Shown here: positions 9,206-18,942 of the stretch, one piece after another
How the letters are laid out: the number at the start of each line of letters is the position of its first letter
Position numbering within the stretch: position 1 is the first letter of the stretch
Assembly: GCF_000284015.1 (NCBI RefSeq)
Contig: NC_016943.1
Location: 3,885,541 to 3,949,540 of the forward strand
Length of the DNA stretch: 64,000 bases
DNA from: Blastococcus saxobsidens DD2
Lineage (GTDB): Bacteria > Actinomycetota > Actinomycetes > Mycobacteriales > Geodermatophilaceae
Direction: 5' to 3'
The notes under the pieces: model-generated
Databases searched by the model: none
What the model saw: only the letters and a program-made list of their open reading frames with translations
What the model was told of the DNA's origin: nothing
Translations under genes and position numbers: made by a program

Positions 9206-9712
9206 GTGACCACCGAGAACACCCGTGACCTGACCGCGTCGGAGGCCGAGCGCGCCCGCATCCGGGAGGCGTACCTGCGCCCGGCCGAGCAGCGGCCGGC
9301 GTCGACCGCCCGGGGCCTGCACCACACCGCGCTGATCAGCAGCGACGTCGAGCGGACGGTGCGCTTCTACCAGGACGTGCTCGGCTTCCCGCTGACCGAG
9401 CTGATCGAGAACCGCGACTACCCCGGTTCCTCGCACTTCTTCTTCGACATCGGCAACAGCAACCTGCTGGCCTTCTTCGACTTCCCTGGACTGGGCGTCG
9501 GCCCGTACGCCGAGGTGCTGGGCGGCCTGCACCACATGGCGATCAGCGTGGAACCGCAGCGGTGGGAGGAACTGGTGCAGCGGCTCACCGATGCCGGCGT
9601 CGAGCACGAGGTGCACAGCGGCGTCTCGGTCTACTTCCGGGACCCCGACGGCGCCCGCATCGAGCTGATCGCCGACCCGCTGGGCGAGATGTACGGCTCG
9701 CAGGTGCTCTGA
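9206..9712 (+). CDS. VOC (glyoxalase/bleomycin-resistance fold) family protein
   Basis: A 168-residue protein with one vicinal-oxygen-chelate domain. LHHTALISSDVERTVRFYQDVLGFPLTELI (first half) and LHHMAISV followed by VSVYFRDPDGARIELI (second half) give the usual metal ligands: His in each LHH and Glu in IELI. The first 40 residues are a charged, helix-prone extension. It may be a dioxygenase or an isomerase; the substrate is unknown. GTG 9206 follows AGGAGG by 9 bases. It converges on the GNAT gene with a shared terminator between them. Confidence 0.82.
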   Translation: MTTENTRDLTASEAERARIREAYLRPAEQRPASTARGLHHTALISSDVERTVRFYQDVLGFPLTELIENRDYPGSSHFFFDIGNSNLLAFFDFPGLGVGPYAEVLGGLHHMAISVEPQRWEELVQRLTDAGVEHEVHSGVSVYFRDPDGARIELIADPLGEMYGSQVL

Positions 9713-9723
9713 GCACGGCGCCG

Positions 9724-9760
9724 GTCCGTGGCCTTCCCTCCCCCGGGGGCGACCACGGAC
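9724..9760. terminator. Two-way terminator between convergent genes
   Basis: GTCCGTGG (9724-9731) pairs with CCACGGAC (9753-9760), and the loop holds a further C-run/G-run pairing. It sits in the 54-base gap between two converging stops. There is no clear U tract. Confidence 0.5.
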
Positions 9761-9766
9761 GGGCGA

Positions 9767-10057
9767 TCAGCGGTCCTGGTCGGCGACCAGGTCGGCGTAG
9801 TCGGGGTGCCGCTCGATCCAGCCGGCGACGAACGAGCAGCGGGGCACGACCGACCCGCCGCGCGAGCGCACCTCGTCGAGCGCGGCACGGACAAGGGTGC
9901 TGCCCAGCCCGGACTGCCCGGCGTCGGGGTCGACCTCCGTGTGCGTGAACACGAGGGTGTCGCCGTGGCGCTGGTAGGCGGCCATCCCCAGGACGCGCTG
10001 GCCGTCCCGGATCTCGAAGCGGTCGGACTCGGGGACGTCGGTGACTGTGGTCTCCAT
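9767..10057 (-). CDS. GNAT-like N-acetyltransferase (YjdJ/ATL family)
   Basis: A 96-residue minimal acetyltransferase. FEIRDGQRVLGMAAYQRHGDTLVFTHTEVD forms the first strands, and GQSGLGSTLVRAALDEVRSRGG is the acetyl-CoA loop (Q/RxxGxG/A). VVPRCSFVAGWIERHPDYADLV closes the domain as in the small YjdJ-type proteins, where the Cys is conserved. ATG 10057 is the only good start. It lies 8 bases beyond the ferredoxin stop and on the same strand, so it is probably the last gene of the P450 transcript. Substrate unknown. Confidence 0.82.
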   Translation of the reverse strand: METTVTDVPESDRFEIRDGQRVLGMAAYQRHGDTLVFTHTEVDPDAGQSGLGSTLVRAALDEVRSRGGSVVPRCSFVAGWIERHPDYADLVADQDR

Positions 10058-10065
10058 GGCTGCGG

Positions 10066-10284
10066 TCAACCGCCGGCGGGGGCCGGCTGTTCCGTCACCA
10101 GCTGGAGGGCCCCGGTCGGGCACTGCCGCACCGCCTCCTCGACGTCGCGCACCTCGGCGTCCGCCGGGTGGGGGCGCAGTATCTGCACCGTGCCCTCGTC
10201 CCCCACCTCGAAGACGTCGGGCATCAACGCTTCGCAGGCCCCGGCTCCGACGCACCGCTCGAGATCGGCCTCCAGCCGGCTCAC
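10066..10284 (-). CDS. 3Fe-4S ferredoxin for the adjacent P450
   Basis: A 72-residue acidic ferredoxin that passes electrons to a cytochrome P450. CVGAGAC followed later by CP (in RQCPTGAL) gives three cysteines, with Ala in the middle slot where a 4Fe-4S protein would have a fourth Cys, so a [3Fe-4S] cluster is expected. PDVFEVGDEG is also typical. Its GTG start at 10284 overlaps the P450 stop (GTGA on the minus strand), giving tight translational coupling. Confidence 0.9.
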   Translation of the reverse strand: MSRLEADLERCVGAGACEALMPDVFEVGDEGTVQILRPHPADAEVRDVEEAVRQCPTGALQLVTEQPAPAGG

Positions 10285-11591
10285 GAGGCGTCCGTGAGCC
10301 GGGCCGGGAGCCGCTTGAGGCCGTTGACGAACGACGAACGCAGCCGGTCCGGGGGGCCGGTGACCTCCAGGTCGGGCAGCTGCTCGAACACCTTGGCGAA
10401 GGTGACGGCGAGCTCCCGGCGGGCGAGGTGGGCACCGAGGCAGAAGTGCGGCCCCTTGGACCCGAATCCGACGTGCGGGTTGGGGTCGCGGGCCAGGTCG
10501 AACCGGTGCGGGTCGGCGAACACCTCCGGGTCGCGGTTCGCGGCGGCGTAGAACAGCAGGAACTTGTCGCCGGCGGAGAACCGGTGGCCGTTCAGCTCGC
10601 CGTCCCTGGTCGCGGTGCGGCGCATCCAGGTCACCGGGCTGGCCCAGCGCACGATCTCCTCGACGGCGGTACGGGTGAGTTCGGGGTCGGCGACCCAGGC
10701 GGCCCGCTGCTCGGGGTGGTCCTGCAGCGCCAGCAGCCCCTGGGAGATGGCGGTGCGCGTGGTCTCGTTGCCGGCCACGAGCAGGAGGATGAAGAACGAG
10801 GCGATCTCCTGGTGGGTGAGCTTCTCGCCCTCCACCTCCGTGGTGACCAGCGCCGTGGTGAGGTCGTCGGTGGGCCGCTCCACCCGCTCGGCGGCCAGCC
10901 GCTCCATCAGGCCGGCCAGCTCGATCCCGGCCATGAGCACGCCGGTGAGCGGGTCGTCCTCGTCTTCCACCAGTTCCGGGTCGCCGCCGGAGAGGATCAC
11001 GTTCGACTTGGCCAGGACCATCGCCCGGTCCTCCTCGGGGACACCCATCATGTCGCAGATGACCCGCAGCGGGATGGGCGCGGCCAGGTCGGCGACGACG
11101 TCGAACGTGCCGTCCCCCTCGGCCGCCTTCCGACGGACGGCAGCGAGGACGTCGTCGACGATGCCCGCGACCGAGTCGACCACGCGCTCGAGCATGCGCG
11201 GGGTGAACGTCTTGGCGACGATGCGCCGGATCTTGGCGTGCCGGGGGTCGTCCATGCTGATCAGCGAGCCGTAGAACTCGTTCAGATCGGCCGGGATGTC
11301 CTGGATGGAGACCGCCCCCTCCCCCGAGCAGAAGACCGCGGGCTGGGAGCTGATCGCCGCCAGGTCCGCGTAGCGGGTGACGGCGTGGTAGCCGGGCCCG
11401 CTCGGCAACGACGGGATCTGCGGCTCGGCGAAGAATGCGAAGGGGCGCTCCTGGCGCAACCGGTCGAAGACCGCGTGACGCTCGGCCGGCGGGCGCGCCC
11501 AGAAGTCCCGGTCGGAGAGGTCGATGCCGAGATCGGCGGCCCCCACCCGGCGGGGCGGCGGAACGGTTCCGGGTGCGGTGCCGACGGACAC
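10281..11591 (-). CDS. Cytochrome P450
   Basis: Heme monooxygenase of 436 residues. All key motifs are visible: the I-helix LLVAGNETTRTAI (near 258), the K-helix ExxR in EEIVRW (near 304) and the heme loop FGSKGPHFCLGAHLAR with Cys near 376. AGNETT resembles the actinobacterial lipid- and sterol-acting families (CYP124/125/142 type) more than macrolide P450s, but substrate cannot be called. The ferredoxin gene follows with GTGA overlap, so the redox partner is co-made; no ferredoxin reductase is nearby. Confidence 0.92.
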   Translation of the reverse strand: MSVGTAPGTVPPPRRVGAADLGIDLSDRDFWARPPAERHAVFDRLRQERPFAFFAEPQIPSLPSGPGYHAVTRYADLAAISSQPAVFCSGEGAVSIQDIPADLNEFYGSLISMDDPRHAKIRRIVAKTFTPRMLERVVDSVAGIVDDVLAAVRRKAAEGDGTFDVVADLAAPIPLRVICDMMGVPEEDRAMVLAKSNVILSGGDPELVEDEDDPLTGVLMAGIELAGLMERLAAERVERPTDDLTTALVTTEVEGEKLTHQEIASFFILLLVAGNETTRTAISQGLLALQDHPEQRAAWVADPELTRTAVEEIVRWASPVTWMRRTATRDGELNGHRFSAGDKFLLFYAAANRDPEVFADPHRFDLARDPNPHVGFGSKGPHFCLGAHLARRELAVTFAKVFEQLPDLEVTGPPDRLRSSFVNGLKRLPARLTDAS

Positions 11592-11686
11592 GGGCGTCCT
11601 CCCAGAGCAGCGGTCGATGACCGAACGCTAGTGAGAATCCTGGTGACACACAATGCACCGGAGGCGGGCGACCCGGGGCCGGAAGC

Positions 11687-11722
11687 ACGAAGACCCGGTC
11701 ACCGTGGTGACCGGGTCTTCGT
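11687..11722 (-). terminator. Terminator of the first initiator tRNA
   Basis: A perfect 17-base inverted repeat (11687-11703 with 11706-11722, core AAGACCCGGTCACC) begins 2 bases past the encoded CCA of the tRNA on the minus strand. Confidence 0.75.
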
Positions 11723-11724
11723 CG

Positions 11725-11801
11725 TGGTAGCGGGGACAGGATTCGAACCTGTGACCTCTGGGTTATGAGCCCAGCGAGCTACCGAGCTGCTCCACCCCGC
11801 G
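11725..11801 (-). tRNA. tRNA-fMet (initiator), anticodon CAT, copy 1
   Basis: The 77-base gene folds with acceptor strand CGCGGGG, anticodon CAT and encoded CCA at the 3' end. Base 1 (C) cannot pair with base 72 (T), and the anticodon stem has three G-C pairs (GGG/CCC). These are the two marks of initiator tRNA. Identical in all 77 bases to the copy at 15678-15754. Confidence 0.96.
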
Positions 11802-11812
11802 GCGATAGGACC

Positions 11813-11818
11813 ACTGTA
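11813..11818 (-). promoter_or_regulatory. -10 box of initiator tRNA copy 1
   Basis: TACAGT on the minus strand, 11 bases before the tRNA 5' end; the same distance is seen for copy 2. Confidence 0.5.
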
Positions 11819-11861
11819 CCCCACCGTCCACGGCTGCCGCAGGCCACCCCGTCACCCTCGC

Positions 11862-13442
<1,581 letters not shown>

Positions 13443-13622
13443 GGGAGAGCGACTCCTCCAGTTGGGGCCGGCCAGGTGTGGCCGGCAGCACGGGGACGAC
13501 CGGGGCTTGGTCGCGCTCGACCTTCCAGAGTGCTCGATACGGCCGAGCCGCGCACCTTCACGGAGGGTGAGTAGTCCCACGATCGGCGTGCCACCCCCCA
13601 CGAGCGCCGCGCCCGGCCGGTC

Positions 13623-14993
13623 GTGGATCGTGGGCGGGTGCCGTCGTCTCCCTCCGCTTCGCAGGACGCCTACCGGGCCCTGGAGCTCGCCCTCCGGGCC
13701 GGCGAGCTGCTGCTGTCGGCCGGTGCGAGCGCCGCGGAGGTCACGGCCACCTGCTCCGCTGTGGCCCGGGCCGGCGGGCTGCGGCGGGTGGAGAGCGACA
13801 TCACGTTCACCTCGATCACCGTGTCGGGGCAGCCGTCCGACGATACCGCGCCGATCAGCGGCCTGCGCCTGGTGCAGCTGCGGGAGCTGGACTACTCCCG
13901 CGCGACCGCCGTCCACGACGTCGTCACGGAGCTGACCGAGGACCGGATCACCCCCCGGGAGGCCGAGCGCCGGCTGCTGATGGTCGCGGCGGCGCGGCAC
14001 CCCTACCGGCGTCCGGTCGTGACCGCGGCCCGCGCCCTGCTCGCCACCGCCGTGGCGCTGCTGCTGGGCGCGGGAGCCGTCGTGACCGCCGCCGCCTTCG
14101 GCGCCACCGTGCTGGTCGGTCTGGCCATCGACGCCCTCGGCCGCCGCGGGATACCGACGTTCTTCCAGAACGCCGCCGGCGGGCTGATCGCCACGTCGGT
14201 GGCGCTGGTGCTCGTCGCCGCCGATCTCGGGGTGCGCCCGTCGCTCGTCGTCGCCGGCGGCATCGTGCTGCTGCTACCGGGAGTGACGCTGGTCGGCGCG
14301 GTGCACGATGCCATCACCGGCTTCTACGTCACCGCGAGCGCGCGGGCGTTCGAGACCTTCCTCCTGACCGCGGGGATCATCAGCGGTGTCGCGATCGCCC
14401 TGTCGATCGGCGTGCGCCTCGGGGTCCCGGCGCAGATCTGGGACCCGCAGGTGAGCGGGATCGGGGACGTGCCGCTGCAGTTGTTCGCCGCCGCCCTGGC
14501 CTCGGCGTCGTTCGCCGTCTCCAACCACGCGCCGCGACGCACGCTGCTGCCCACCGCGGCCGCGGGTGCGCTGGGCTGGGGCGTCTTCCTCGGCCTGGAC
14601 CGGCTCGACCTCTCCCCCACCCTGGCGTCGGCGAGCGCCGCGGTGGTCATCGGCCTCGGCAGCTACGTGCTGGCCCGCAGGCAGCAGGTGCCCGTCGTGG
14701 TGTACGTGGCCGCGGGGATCATCCCGCTGCTGCCCGGCCTGACGATCTACCTCGGCCTGCGCCGGCTGACCGAGGGCGACACCCTGGGCGGGATCACGCT
14801 GCTCGGCACCGCGGTGACGGTCGGGCTGGCCCTGGCCGCGGGCGCGCTGCTCGGCGAGTACGTGGGCCAGGCGTTGCGCCGGACCGCCCTGCCCGCGGAA
14901 CGGCACCTCACCGGGCTGCTGCAGGCCCGCGCCCGCCGCCGGGGCGCGGTCGGCACCACGTTCGTGCACGGGCGGCGGCACGGGCCCGTGTGA
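13623..14993 (+). CDS. Threonine/serine exporter family protein (ThrE type)
   Basis: Membrane exporter of threonine/serine or related molecules. Of 456 residues, about 1-130 are a soluble N-terminal domain (LELALRAGELLLSAGASAAEVT, then VESDITFTSITVS) as in ThrE. The rest holds about ten hydrophobic helices in two blocks, matching the joined ThrE N- and C-domain arrangement. The helix-rich PVVVYVAAGIIPLLPGLTIYLGL occurs in the second block. GTG 13623 is used; GTG 13638 is an in-frame alternative, and no strong ribosome site marks either. It diverges from the BCCT gene with 180 bases between the two starts. Confidence 0.87.
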   Translation: MDRGRVPSSPSASQDAYRALELALRAGELLLSAGASAAEVTATCSAVARAGGLRRVESDITFTSITVSGQPSDDTAPISGLRLVQLRELDYSRATAVHDVVTELTEDRITPREAERRLLMVAAARHPYRRPVVTAARALLATAVALLLGAGAVVTAAAFGATVLVGLAIDALGRRGIPTFFQNAAGGLIATSVALVLVAADLGVRPSLVVAGGIVLLLPGVTLVGAVHDAITGFYVTASARAFETFLLTAGIISGVAIALSIGVRLGVPAQIWDPQVSGIGDVPLQLFAAALASASFAVSNHAPRRTLLPTAAAGALGWGVFLGLDRLDLSPTLASASAAVVIGLGSYVLARRQQVPVVVYVAAGIIPLLPGLTIYLGLRRLTEGDTLGGITLLGTAVTVGLALAAGALLGEYVGQALRRTALPAERHLTGLLQARARRRGAVGTTFVHGRRHGPV

Positions 14994-15065
14994 ACGGTGT
15001 GACGCGGTGCCACACCGCGTCCGGGCACGACGCGCGCCTTCCCCGGCCCGTGTCCGCGGCCGACC

Positions 15066-15071
15066 TACAGT
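15066..15071 (+). promoter_or_regulatory. -10 box of the 15079 gene (leaderless)
   Basis: TACAGT ends 7 bases before GTG 15079, the spacing for a transcript starting on the start codon. Confidence 0.5.
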
Positions 15072-15078
15072 CCGACCC

Positions 15079-15618
15079 GTGGCGGGAGACATGGCGGCGG
15101 GCAGGTTCGTCGGGAACCCGCAGCCGGTGGAGATCCACCACCGGGGCATCTGGTACTCCGGCGAACTGCTCGGCTGGCGGCACACACCCGACGGCCGGGT
15201 GGCCGCCCGGGTCCGCTGCACCGTCGACGGGCTGCGGCACTCGACGTGGAAGGACCTCGCCGAGCTCCGGCTCCCCGACCCGGCGCACCCGCCCCGTCGC
15301 GAGCCGTTCCCCGCTCCACCGGCGCGGCCCCTCCCGGCCGCCGCCGAGCACGAGGACGACCGCACCCGGCCGCATTCGCTCCTGGCTGCGCTGACCACCC
15401 GGCCGCGCCCGCCCGCGCACGCGGTCGCGCCGCCGGCCGTGCCCGCCGCTCCGGACCCCGTGGCCACCGCCCTGCGGCCCGCCGCGCACCGGCATCGGCC
15501 GTCGGCACCGGCGCGCCCTCGGCCCACGCCGTACCGCCGCACGTCGCCCCAGGCCGACGAGTGGTCTCGCGACTGGCCGGACACCCGCTCTCGGGACGAA
15601 CGGCTCAGCTCGGTGTGA
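15079..15618 (+). CDS. Hypothetical protein, basic Pro/Ala-rich tail
   Basis: A 179-residue protein not matched to a named family. Residues 15-65 look folded (PVEIHHRGIWYSGELLGWRH then RVAARVRCTVDGLRHSTWKDLAELRLP), suggesting a small beta domain. The remaining 110 residues are Pro-, Ala-, His- and Arg-rich and probably disordered. Start GTG 15079 is supported by the leaderless -10 box; ATG 15091 is an in-frame option. Similar short proteins with a WY-SGEL-GWRH core are common hypothetical proteins of high-GC actinobacteria. It ends just before the second initiator tRNA, which lies on the other strand. Confidence 0.7.
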   Translation: MAGDMAAGRFVGNPQPVEIHHRGIWYSGELLGWRHTPDGRVAARVRCTVDGLRHSTWKDLAELRLPDPAHPPRREPFPAPPARPLPAAAEHEDDRTRPHSLLAALTTRPRPPAHAVAPPAVPAAPDPVATALRPAAHRHRPSAPARPRPTPYRRTSPQADEWSRDWPDTRSRDERLSSV

Positions 15619-15640
15619 CCGACCACGAGATCGCGGAACG

Positions 15641-15675
15641 ACGAAGGCCCGGCCCCCTGGGGGCCGGGCCTTCGT
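15641..15675 (-). terminator. Terminator of the second initiator tRNA (also ends the 15079 gene)
   Basis: A perfect 16-base inverted repeat (15641-15656 with 15660-15675, core AAGGCCCGGCCCC) lies 2 bases past the tRNA CCA end and 22 bases past the converging gene. Confidence 0.75.
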
Positions 15676-15677
15676 GG

Positions 15678-15754
15678 TGGTAGCGGGGACAGGATTCGAA
15701 CCTGTGACCTCTGGGTTATGAGCCCAGCGAGCTACCGAGCTGCTCCACCCCGCG
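15678..15754 (-). tRNA. tRNA-fMet (initiator), anticodon CAT, copy 2
   Basis: All 77 bases equal copy 1 at 11725-11801, including the unpaired C1/T72, the GGG/CCC anticodon stem and the encoded CCA. The flanks differ, so each copy has its own promoter and terminator. Confidence 0.96.
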
Positions 15755-15765
15755 TCGCTATGACC

Positions 15766-15771
15766 ACCGTA
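15766..15771 (-). promoter_or_regulatory. -10 box of initiator tRNA copy 2
   Basis: TACGGT on the minus strand, 11 bases before the tRNA 5' end, matching copy 1. Confidence 0.5.
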
Positions 15772-15820
15772 CCAGGTCCGTGGGGTCGGTGGGCGCCCGC
15801 CCACCGACCCCACCCCGGGA

Positions 15821-18778
15821 TCACTCGCCGGCTGCCGCCCGCTGGGCCGCCTGGTAGGCGTCGACCGCGGTCTGGAGGTCCTCCAGGGCCTGGCCCTGGC
15901 CGGCGAAGTCACCGCCGCGCTGCGCGGTGGCCAGCGCCGCCAGGGCGGCGTTGATGTCGACCACCGCCTCGGCCAGATCCGGGTTGACCTGCGTGTCGCC
16001 GGGTGGGATCTCGTCGATGTCCGGCGCCGGGTCCGGATTCGTCCCCGGATCGGGCACGATCTCCGGCGTGGCGTCCTCGTCGACCGTGTCGGCGATGTCG
16101 TCACTGTCGGTGGCCGACTCCCCCGCCCCCGCGCCGAATACCTGGTCGAGAGCCCCGGCGAGGGTGTCGGCGTAGCCGATCCGGTCCCCGAAGTTGACCA
16201 GGACCTTCTGCAGCAGCGGGAAGCCACCCTCGCCGGCGCCGCGGACGTACAGCGGTTCGACGTAGAGCAGTCCGGCATCCCCGATGGGCAGGGTCAGCAG
16301 GTTGCCGAAGACCGCGTCGGAGTTCTCACTGTTGAACAGGGTCAGGTCGGGCCGGACCTGGTTGTTCGTCAGAAACGCGTTCTGCACCTGCTCCGGGCCG
16401 CGGAACGGGGTGTTGCCCGGAAGCCGCAGCACCTGGATGTCCCCGTAGGTCTCCGGCGCACTCGACGCCGAGATGAACGCCGAGAGGTTGTCCCGCTGGA
16501 AGGCGTTCAGCGCGCTGGTCAGCTGGAAGGTGGCCTCGTCGTCGCCCGGCCGCTGGGCCAGGATGTAGTAGGGCGGCTGGTCCTGATTGGTGTCCTGCGT
16601 CGGGTCGTCGGGAATCTGCCAGCGGTCGCTCTGCTCGTAGAAGTCGGCCGGGTCGTCCACGTGGTACCGGGTCAGGATGTCCCGCTGCACCTTGAACAGG
16701 TCCTGCGGGTACCGCACGTGGCTGATGAGCTCCTCGCTCATCTCGGTGCGCGGCTGGATGGTCCCCGGGAACGCCTTCATGAAGGTCTGCAGCACCGGGT
16801 CCTCGGGCTGCCAGGCGTACAGCGTGACGGTGCCGTCGTAGGCGTCCACCGTGGCCTTCACGGAGTTGCGGATGTAGTTGAACGTCTCGTTCGGCAGCGC
16901 CGTCGTCGCCGTGGTCAGTGCGTCGGCCGCCGCCTCACCCAGCTCCATCTGCTCGGCGTAGGGGTAGGAATCCGAGGTCGTGTAGCCGTCGAGGATCCAC
17001 TTGATCTCGCCGTCGATGACCGCCGGGTACGCGTCGCCGTCCACCTCGAGGAACGGCGCCGCCTTCTCGACCCGGTCCCGCGGATTGCGGACGTGGAGCA
17101 CCTTGGACTCGTCGTTGACCGCACCGGACAGCAGGAAGTTGCGCTCCCGGTAGTAGATGGCGAACGTCAGCTGGCGGAAGAAGCTGCCGATCGAGATGCC
17201 ACCCTCGCCGTCGTAGGTGTTGTTGATCTCCTCCTGCTCGGATCCACCCTCGGGCTGGTCGAACTCGCGCGGCGGTGCCCCCGCCGGCGCACCGACGACG
17301 GAGTAGTCGTCGATCAGCTCGCCGTAGTAGATGCGCGGCTGGTCGATGTCGATGGTGCCGACCGGCGGCAGGTCGCGGGTCGTGAAGTTCGGCTCACCAC
17401 CCTCCTGCCCCGCGACGACCTCGTTGGCGGGGGCGGCGACGAAGCCGTTCCCGTGGGTGTAGACCGTGTGCCGGTTGATCCAGGTGTCCTGGTTCTCGCT
17501 CAGGCCGGCGCTGTCGAGCTCGCGTGCGGCCACCACGTAGTCACGCAGCTCCCCGTCGATCTCGTAGCGGTCGATGTCCAGCTTCTCCGGGAACCCGTAG
17601 ACGTTGCGGATCTGCTGGCGCGCCGTGAACGTCTCGGAGAGCACGTTCGGGTCCAGCAGCCGCGCGTTCGGGATCGTCTCCGTGTCGTTGCGCAACTCCG
17701 CCAGCACCGCCGGGGCGTCCGCGTCCCCGGCGGTGTCCTGCGCGTAGTCGACGTAGTCGATGTCGTCGAGGCCGTACGCCTGGAGGGTCGACTCGATGGC
17801 GCGCTCGATGTAGAGCGCCTCCTTCTCGTTGGCGCTGGGCTTCACCACGAACTGCTGCACGATCGCCGGGTAGGCGACGCCGATGACCAGGCTGGAGACC
17901 AGCAGCAGGACCAGGGCCGCGGCGGGCAGCAGGAAGTTGCGGACGACGATGTTGGCGAAGAACGCCACGGCGCAGACCGCCGCCACGAAGACCAGGATCG
18001 TCTTCGGCACCAGCAGTGCGTTGACGTCGGTGTAGCTCGCGCCGGTGAACACGTCACCGCGGTCGGAGTAGACCAGCCCGTAGCGGTCCAGCCAGTAGGC
18101 GACGGCCTTGAGCGCCACGAACAGCCCCAGCAGCACGGAGAGCTGCACGCGCGCGGCCGCGGTGAGCTTCTGCCCGGGGGTCTGCAGCCGCAGCCCGCCG
18201 AAGACGTAGTGGGTGAGCAGCGAGCCGATCAGCGCCAGGATGACGATGGCGAACCCGAACCCGAGCAGCAGCCGGTAGAAGGGGTAGTCGAAGACGAAGA
18301 ACGACAGGTCGATGCCGAACTGCGGGTCGGTCCGGCCGAAGTCGGTGCTGTTCCGGAACGACAGCCACGTCTCCCAGTTGGCCTGCGCGGTGAAGCCCGC
18401 GAACAGGCCGAGCACGACCGCCACGCCGGTCAGCACGAGCGCGCGGCGCGGCTCCAGCGACTGCCGGTAACGCTCGAGGTTCTGCTGCTCGAGCGACATC
18501 GGGCGGAAAGTGGGACGGAACCGGTAGGCCAGGTACATGGCCAGCGCCGTCAGCCCACCGGTCGCCACCGCGGCGACGGCGAACAGCAGCGCACGCGTCT
18601 GGAGCTCGGTCCAGAAGACCTCGGTGAACCCGGTCTCCTCGAACCAGAGGAAGTCGACGTAGACGCTGGTGAGCGTCCCGACGACGGTGAACAGCACCAG
18701 CAGCACGGCGATGGCGCCGATGACCAGCTTCGCGCGCCGCGACAGGGTCGGTACCGGCACGGGGGGCCGCATGGCCAC
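15821..18778 (-). CDS. UPF0182 family membrane protein
   Basis: A large conserved actinobacterial membrane protein of unknown function (985 residues, the usual family size; M. tuberculosis counterpart Rv3193c as I recall). The first 330 residues hold about seven hydrophobic helices, beginning LVIGAIAVLLVLFTVVGTL. The next 550 form an extracytoplasmic domain with family stretches such as VYTHGNGFVAAPANEV, YYGELIDDYSVVG and LPIGDAGLLYVEPLYVRG. The last 110 residues are acidic and Pro-rich, then helical. GTG 18778 is preferred since AAGGAG lies 7 bases upstream; ATG 18772 is the other option. It follows the PDZ protease gene on the same strand (164-base gap), a pairing kept across actinobacteria. 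Confidence 0.93.
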   Translation of the reverse strand: MAMRPPVPVPTLSRRAKLVIGAIAVLLVLFTVVGTLTSVYVDFLWFEETGFTEVFWTELQTRALLFAVAAVATGGLTALAMYLAYRFRPTFRPMSLEQQNLERYRQSLEPRRALVLTGVAVVLGLFAGFTAQANWETWLSFRNSTDFGRTDPQFGIDLSFFVFDYPFYRLLLGFGFAIVILALIGSLLTHYVFGGLRLQTPGQKLTAAARVQLSVLLGLFVALKAVAYWLDRYGLVYSDRGDVFTGASYTDVNALLVPKTILVFVAAVCAVAFFANIVVRNFLLPAAALVLLLVSSLVIGVAYPAIVQQFVVKPSANEKEALYIERAIESTLQAYGLDDIDYVDYAQDTAGDADAPAVLAELRNDTETIPNARLLDPNVLSETFTARQQIRNVYGFPEKLDIDRYEIDGELRDYVVAARELDSAGLSENQDTWINRHTVYTHGNGFVAAPANEVVAGQEGGEPNFTTRDLPPVGTIDIDQPRIYYGELIDDYSVVGAPAGAPPREFDQPEGGSEQEEINNTYDGEGGISIGSFFRQLTFAIYYRERNFLLSGAVNDESKVLHVRNPRDRVEKAAPFLEVDGDAYPAVIDGEIKWILDGYTTSDSYPYAEQMELGEAAADALTTATTALPNETFNYIRNSVKATVDAYDGTVTLYAWQPEDPVLQTFMKAFPGTIQPRTEMSEELISHVRYPQDLFKVQRDILTRYHVDDPADFYEQSDRWQIPDDPTQDTNQDQPPYYILAQRPGDDEATFQLTSALNAFQRDNLSAFISASSAPETYGDIQVLRLPGNTPFRGPEQVQNAFLTNNQVRPDLTLFNSENSDAVFGNLLTLPIGDAGLLYVEPLYVRGAGEGGFPLLQKVLVNFGDRIGYADTLAGALDQVFGAGAGESATDSDDIADTVDEDATPEIVPDPGTNPDPAPDIDEIPPGDTQVNPDLAEAVVDINAALAALATAQRGGDFAGQGQALEDLQTAVDAYQAAQRAAAGE

Positions 18779-18942
18779 GAGCGGGCTCCTTCAGTTGCAG
18801 GCGTGGCCGCAGGGGCCACGGGACGACCGGCCGCGGGGGCCGGGTGGTACGGGGTTCGCGGTTCCGGGGCGAGCCCCGGTCTTCAGGACAACGCACCGGA
18901 CGGCGCGGGGTTCCCGGCCGGACGGTTGCGCCGGTCAGGGCG